From: Deltaproteobacteria bacterium
GTDB taxonomy: Bacteria > Desulfobacterota_B > Binatia > UBA9968
Reading direction: 5' to 3'
DNA length: 6,394 nt
Assembly: GCA_027297485.1 (NCBI GenBank)
Contig: JAPUHZ010000465.1
Coordinates: 1 to 6,394, forward strand
Shown here: positions 4,735 to 6,394 of the stretch, piece by piece
Numbering within the stretch: the stretch's first letter is position 1
How the letters are laid out: each line of letters starts with the position of its first letter
Made by a program: the position numbers and the translations under genes
The notes under the pieces: model-generated
What the model saw: the letters and a program-made list of their open reading frames with translations, nothing else
Database searches by the model: none
Told to the model about the DNA's origin: nothing

Positions 4735-5409
4735 ATGAACGGGATCATAAGGTTCCTCCCATTGGGTTTGGCTTCTGTTCTTTGTTGGTCCGGCTCCCTC
4801 TTCGCCGACTACACTCTGGTCCTCAAAAACGGTCGGCGCATCACGGTCCAGAGTTACCGAGAAGAGGGGGAAATGATCAAGTTCCCCGGCCTTGGAGGGG
4901 AGATCGGTATAACCAAAGACCAGATCAAGTCGATTCTAAAAGACGGGGAGAGTGAGGGGCGGGGGATGGATCTCCCCAGGGCAGGTCAAAAAGGAAAGAC
5001 GGGGGCGAGCCCCGTTCCTGCAGAGGAAGCCAAGGTCGAAAAAAAAGGGGAAAGCCCTGCCGAGGCCAAGAAAAAGGCTCTAAGTCCTAAGGAGAAGCGG
5101 GCAGAGAAAAGAGCCAAAGAGGAAAAGGAATACCAGAGCAAATTTAAAGAGATCACGGAGCAGATCAGATCGGCCAAGGCACGCTACTACCAAGCCAAAG
5201 GAGGAAATGACGGACCCGAGCCGAGCCTTCCCGAGAGTAGTAAGGAAGCACCCGCCGACCGATCCTCAAGGATCATGGACTCGTTACAACTACCGAGATG
5301 GACTTACTCGCCCAAGGAGGCAGAGCTAAGCGATCTAAGAAAACGGATCAATCAGTTAGAGAAGGAAAGGGATAAGCTCATTGAAGAGATGAAACAGAAG
5401 AACCTTTGA
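4735..5409 (+). CDS. Exported protein with short beta-rich KNGR domain and charged coiled coil
   Basis: 224 residues. A signal peptide (1-24: basic start, hydrophobic core, SLFA before the likely cut) is followed by a compact beta-rich domain at about 26-68: YTLVLKNGRRITVQSY, then MIKFPGLGGEIGITKDQIKSI. The pattern, a strand with KNGR, a second strand, then GG-x-IGI and I-x-SI, resembles short SH3-like domains seen after signal peptides in hypothetical proteins of several Gram-negative phyla; no function is known to me. Residues 70-120 are a disordered Lys/Glu/Pro-rich linker, 118-155 a highly charged helix (KRAEKRAKEEKE), and 195-223 a short coiled coil (LRKRINQLEKERDKLIEEM). There is no lipobox: the only cysteine in the signal (Cys17) is preceded by Leu. 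It is alone on its strand, between the IS remnant and the convergent aroQ. A periplasmic location is inferred. Confidence 0.75.
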   Translation: MNGIIRFLPLGLASVLCWSGSLFADYTLVLKNGRRITVQSYREEGEMIKFPGLGGEIGITKDQIKSILKDGESEGRGMDLPRAGQKGKTGASPVPAEEAKVEKKGESPAEAKKKALSPKEKRAEKRAKEEKEYQSKFKEITEQIRSAKARYYQAKGGNDGPEPSLPESSKEAPADRSSRIMDSLQLPRWTYSPKEAELSDLRKRINQLEKERDKLIEEMKQKNL

Positions 5410-5430
5410 CAACGGTTCCCTTTTCTTGGA

Positions 5431-5515
5431 GTTAATTTGGAATCGGAATTCAGGAGTCAGGAGCCGGAATTCAGAATCTTACATTCTGAATACTGAATTC
5501 TGTATTCTGTTAATT
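5431..5515. repeat. 7-base-phased repeat block with flanking 7-base direct repeats
   Basis: Bases 5439-5508 divide cleanly into ten 7-base units: GGAATCG, GAATTCA, GGAGTCA, GGAGCCG, GAATTCA, GAATCTT, ACATTCT, GAATACT, GAATTCT, GTATTCT. The word GTTAATT stands on both sides (5431-5437 and 5509-5515), like a target-site duplication. A perfect 9-base hairpin (ATTCAGAAT 5469-5477, loop CTTAC, ATTCTGAAT 5483-5491) sits inside. The block fills nearly all of the 111-base gap between two convergent genes. I recall similar GAATTCAGGAGTCAG-type runs in several uncultured lineages, unverified here. It may double as a weak bidirectional terminator, though no T run follows the hairpin. Confidence 0.7.
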
Positions 5516-5520
5516 CTGAG

Positions 5521-5961
5521 TTAGAGGTATTCCACCGCAGCCCGTAGCCCCAAAAGATAACTTTGCACCCCGAAGCCGGTGATCTGGCCAACGACTGCCT
5601 CGGCGATCAGGGAGCGCTTGCGAAACTCCTCCCGCTTATAAATATTGGAGATGTGGACTTCAATGGCGGGGATCCCCGCCGCCGTTAAGGCATCCCTCAG
5701 GGCCACGCTGGAATGGGTATAGGCGGCTGCATTGAGCACAAGGGCACCGAACTGTTTGGGTGACTCTTGAACCCAGGTGACCAACTCGCCCTCACTGTTC
5801 GATTGACGGATCTCTACTTCAACCCCTAGCTCGCCTGCAAGGGCATGGATCTTGCGGTTGATCTGTCCCAAGGTCAGCCGCCCGTAAACCTCCGGTTGTC
5901 TTTTGCCCAGAAGGTTCAGGTTGGGTCCGTGGAGCACTAAAATCTTTCTTTTTTTTCTCAT
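5521..5961 (-). CDS. aroQ: 3-dehydroquinate dehydratase, type II
   Basis: 146 residues, the usual length for the dodecameric type II enzyme. It removes water from 3-dehydroquinate to give 3-dehydroshikimate, step 3 of the shikimate pathway, in the cytoplasm. The signatures are in order: HGPNLNLLG (11-19), the flexible lid with Arg21 and catalytic Tyr26 (KRQPEVYG), QSNSEGELV (53-61), NAAAYTHSSVALRDAL (77-92; Asn77 binds substrate), EVHISN (101-106) with catalytic His103, and KREEFRKRS (109-117) with Arg114. All key residues are present. Small departures are Gln22 where the lid commonly reads REP, and VTWVQ where many have an IDxIH motif. The ATG directly follows the aroB stop (TAGATG), with a GAGGG site inside the aroB end, so the two are translated in sequence. 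It converges on the plus-strand gene ending at 5409. Confidence 0.96.
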   Translation of the reverse strand: MRKKRKILVLHGPNLNLLGKRQPEVYGRLTLGQINRKIHALAGELGVEVEIRQSNSEGELVTWVQESPKQFGALVLNAAAYTHSSVALRDALTAAGIPAIEVHISNIYKREEFRKRSLIAEAVVGQITGFGVQSYLLGLRAAVEYL

Positions 5962-6394
5962 CTATAACCCTCTTTGCAGCTTCACTCCAATCTGCTCGGG
6001 AGAAAGCCATTGGAAACGAGTCTTGCCAATCCCCGCACAGAGAACGAACTTGATCTTCCCTTCCACAGATTTCTTATCCACCTCCATTCTCTTTACCAGC
6101 TCTTGCGGTTTAATATGAGAGGGAATGTCTATGGGCAATCCCGCTCTTCCGATGAGCCGGTGAATACGCTGAAGACTCTCTTTGTCGCAGAACTCCTGGC
6201 GCACAGAGATAGATGCGGCCTGGGCCATGCCGATCGCCACCGCCTCGCCATGGAGAAACTTCTCATAACCGGTCAGGGACTCCAGCGCATGGCCGATGGT
6301 GTGACCGAAATTGAGGACCGAGCGGTAATCCTCCTCGCGCTCATCCTTTTCCACTACCTTGGCCTTGATCGCACATGAGGTGGCAATGACCTCC
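5962..6394 (-). CDS. aroB: 3-dehydroquinate synthase, C-terminal part (start beyond window edge)
   Basis: The frame is open to the window edge and ends at TAG (5964-5962), giving the last 143 or so residues of a protein usually near 350-365. The enzyme turns DAHP into 3-dehydroquinate, step 2 of the shikimate pathway, using NAD+ and a divalent metal (zinc or cobalt). The visible part starts EVIATSCAIKAKVVEKDERE, then LNFGHTIGHALE and KFLHGEAVAIGM, which carry the histidine metal ligands (His247 and His264 in E. coli AroB). Near the end, VDKKSVEGKIKFVL is the conserved DKK..G..xFVL block. A GTG at 6354 is an internal codon, not a start: family sequence continues upstream of it. It is followed without a gap by aroQ, the next enzyme of the pathway. 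The N-terminal NAD-binding half and the glutamate metal ligand lie outside the window. Confidence 0.96.
   Translation of the reverse strand, partial: EVIATSCAIKAKVVEKDEREEDYRSVLNFGHTIGHALESLTGYEKFLHGEAVAIGMAQAASISVRQEFCDKESLQRIHRLIGRAGLPIDIPSHIKPQELVKRMEVDKKSVEGKIKFVLCAGIGKTRFQWLSPEQIGVKLQRGL

Noticed and set aside
5469..5491. Hairpin between the convergent genes as a Rho-independent terminator
   Set aside because: The stem is AT-rich and no T run follows on either strand; it is better explained as part of the 7-base repeat block.
3..6394. CRISPR array, tRNA, rRNA or a known defence system
   Set aside because: No direct repeats with regular spacers, cloverleaf-like sequence, rRNA motif or nuclease/helicase gene was seen on either strand; the ExbB protein is of the ExbB/TolQ type with no long cytoplasmic tail, unlike ZorA of Zorya.

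Overview
The window looks like chromosome of an uncultured Gram-negative bacterium of moderate GC content. The evidence is an ExbB/ExbD inner-membrane proton-channel pair, several proteins with Sec-type signal peptides and an aroB-aroQ shikimate pair. Gene style and the small 7-base-phased repeat block recall NC10, Deltaproteobacteria or Nitrospirota, but this is an impression; no marker gene in the window fixes the lineage.

Layout. (1) Bases 3-1091 (+) hold the C-terminal part of an exported protein: a proline-rich stretch, a glycine-rich hydrophobic segment, a charged coiled coil and six calcium-loop (DxNxDGxxD) repeats, most 24 residues apart. (2) Converging on it with only 8 bases between stop codons is a minus-strand operon, in transcription order: a secreted von Willebrand factor A (VWA) protein (3606-2335), an ExbB/TolQ-type channel protein with a signal peptide (2326-1511) and an ExbD/TolR-type protein (1495-1100). 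(3) Bases 3607-4734 are an AT-rich, decayed stretch. It holds a ribosome-binding site feeding a small membrane-peptide frame broken by a stop at codon 5, two palindromic sites, and an IS4-type transposase that has lost its middle third and carries a frameshift. (4) Bases 4735-5409 (+) encode an exported protein with a short beta-rich 'KNGR' domain and charged coiled coils; its promoter-like sequence leaves almost no leader. (5) Bases 5431-5515 are a compact repeat block of ten 7-base units with a hairpin, flanked by a 7-base direct repeat, in a convergent intergenic gap. (6) Bases 5521-6394 (minus) carry aroQ (complete) and the end of aroB, abutting without a gap.

How the genes may work together. 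ExbB/ExbD use proton-motive force to drive a periplasm-spanning partner (TonB or TolA in known systems). No TonB or TolA lies in this window. The co-transcribed partner is instead a periplasmic VWA protein with an intact metal-ion site and a C-terminal coiled coil, and the neighbours on either side are exported, coiled-coil proteins, one with many calcium-binding loops. A metal-dependent adhesion or envelope system powered by ExbBD is a reasonable hypothesis, but it is inference from gene order. aroB and aroQ (steps 2 and 3 of the shikimate pathway) are ordinary housekeeping genes unrelated to it.
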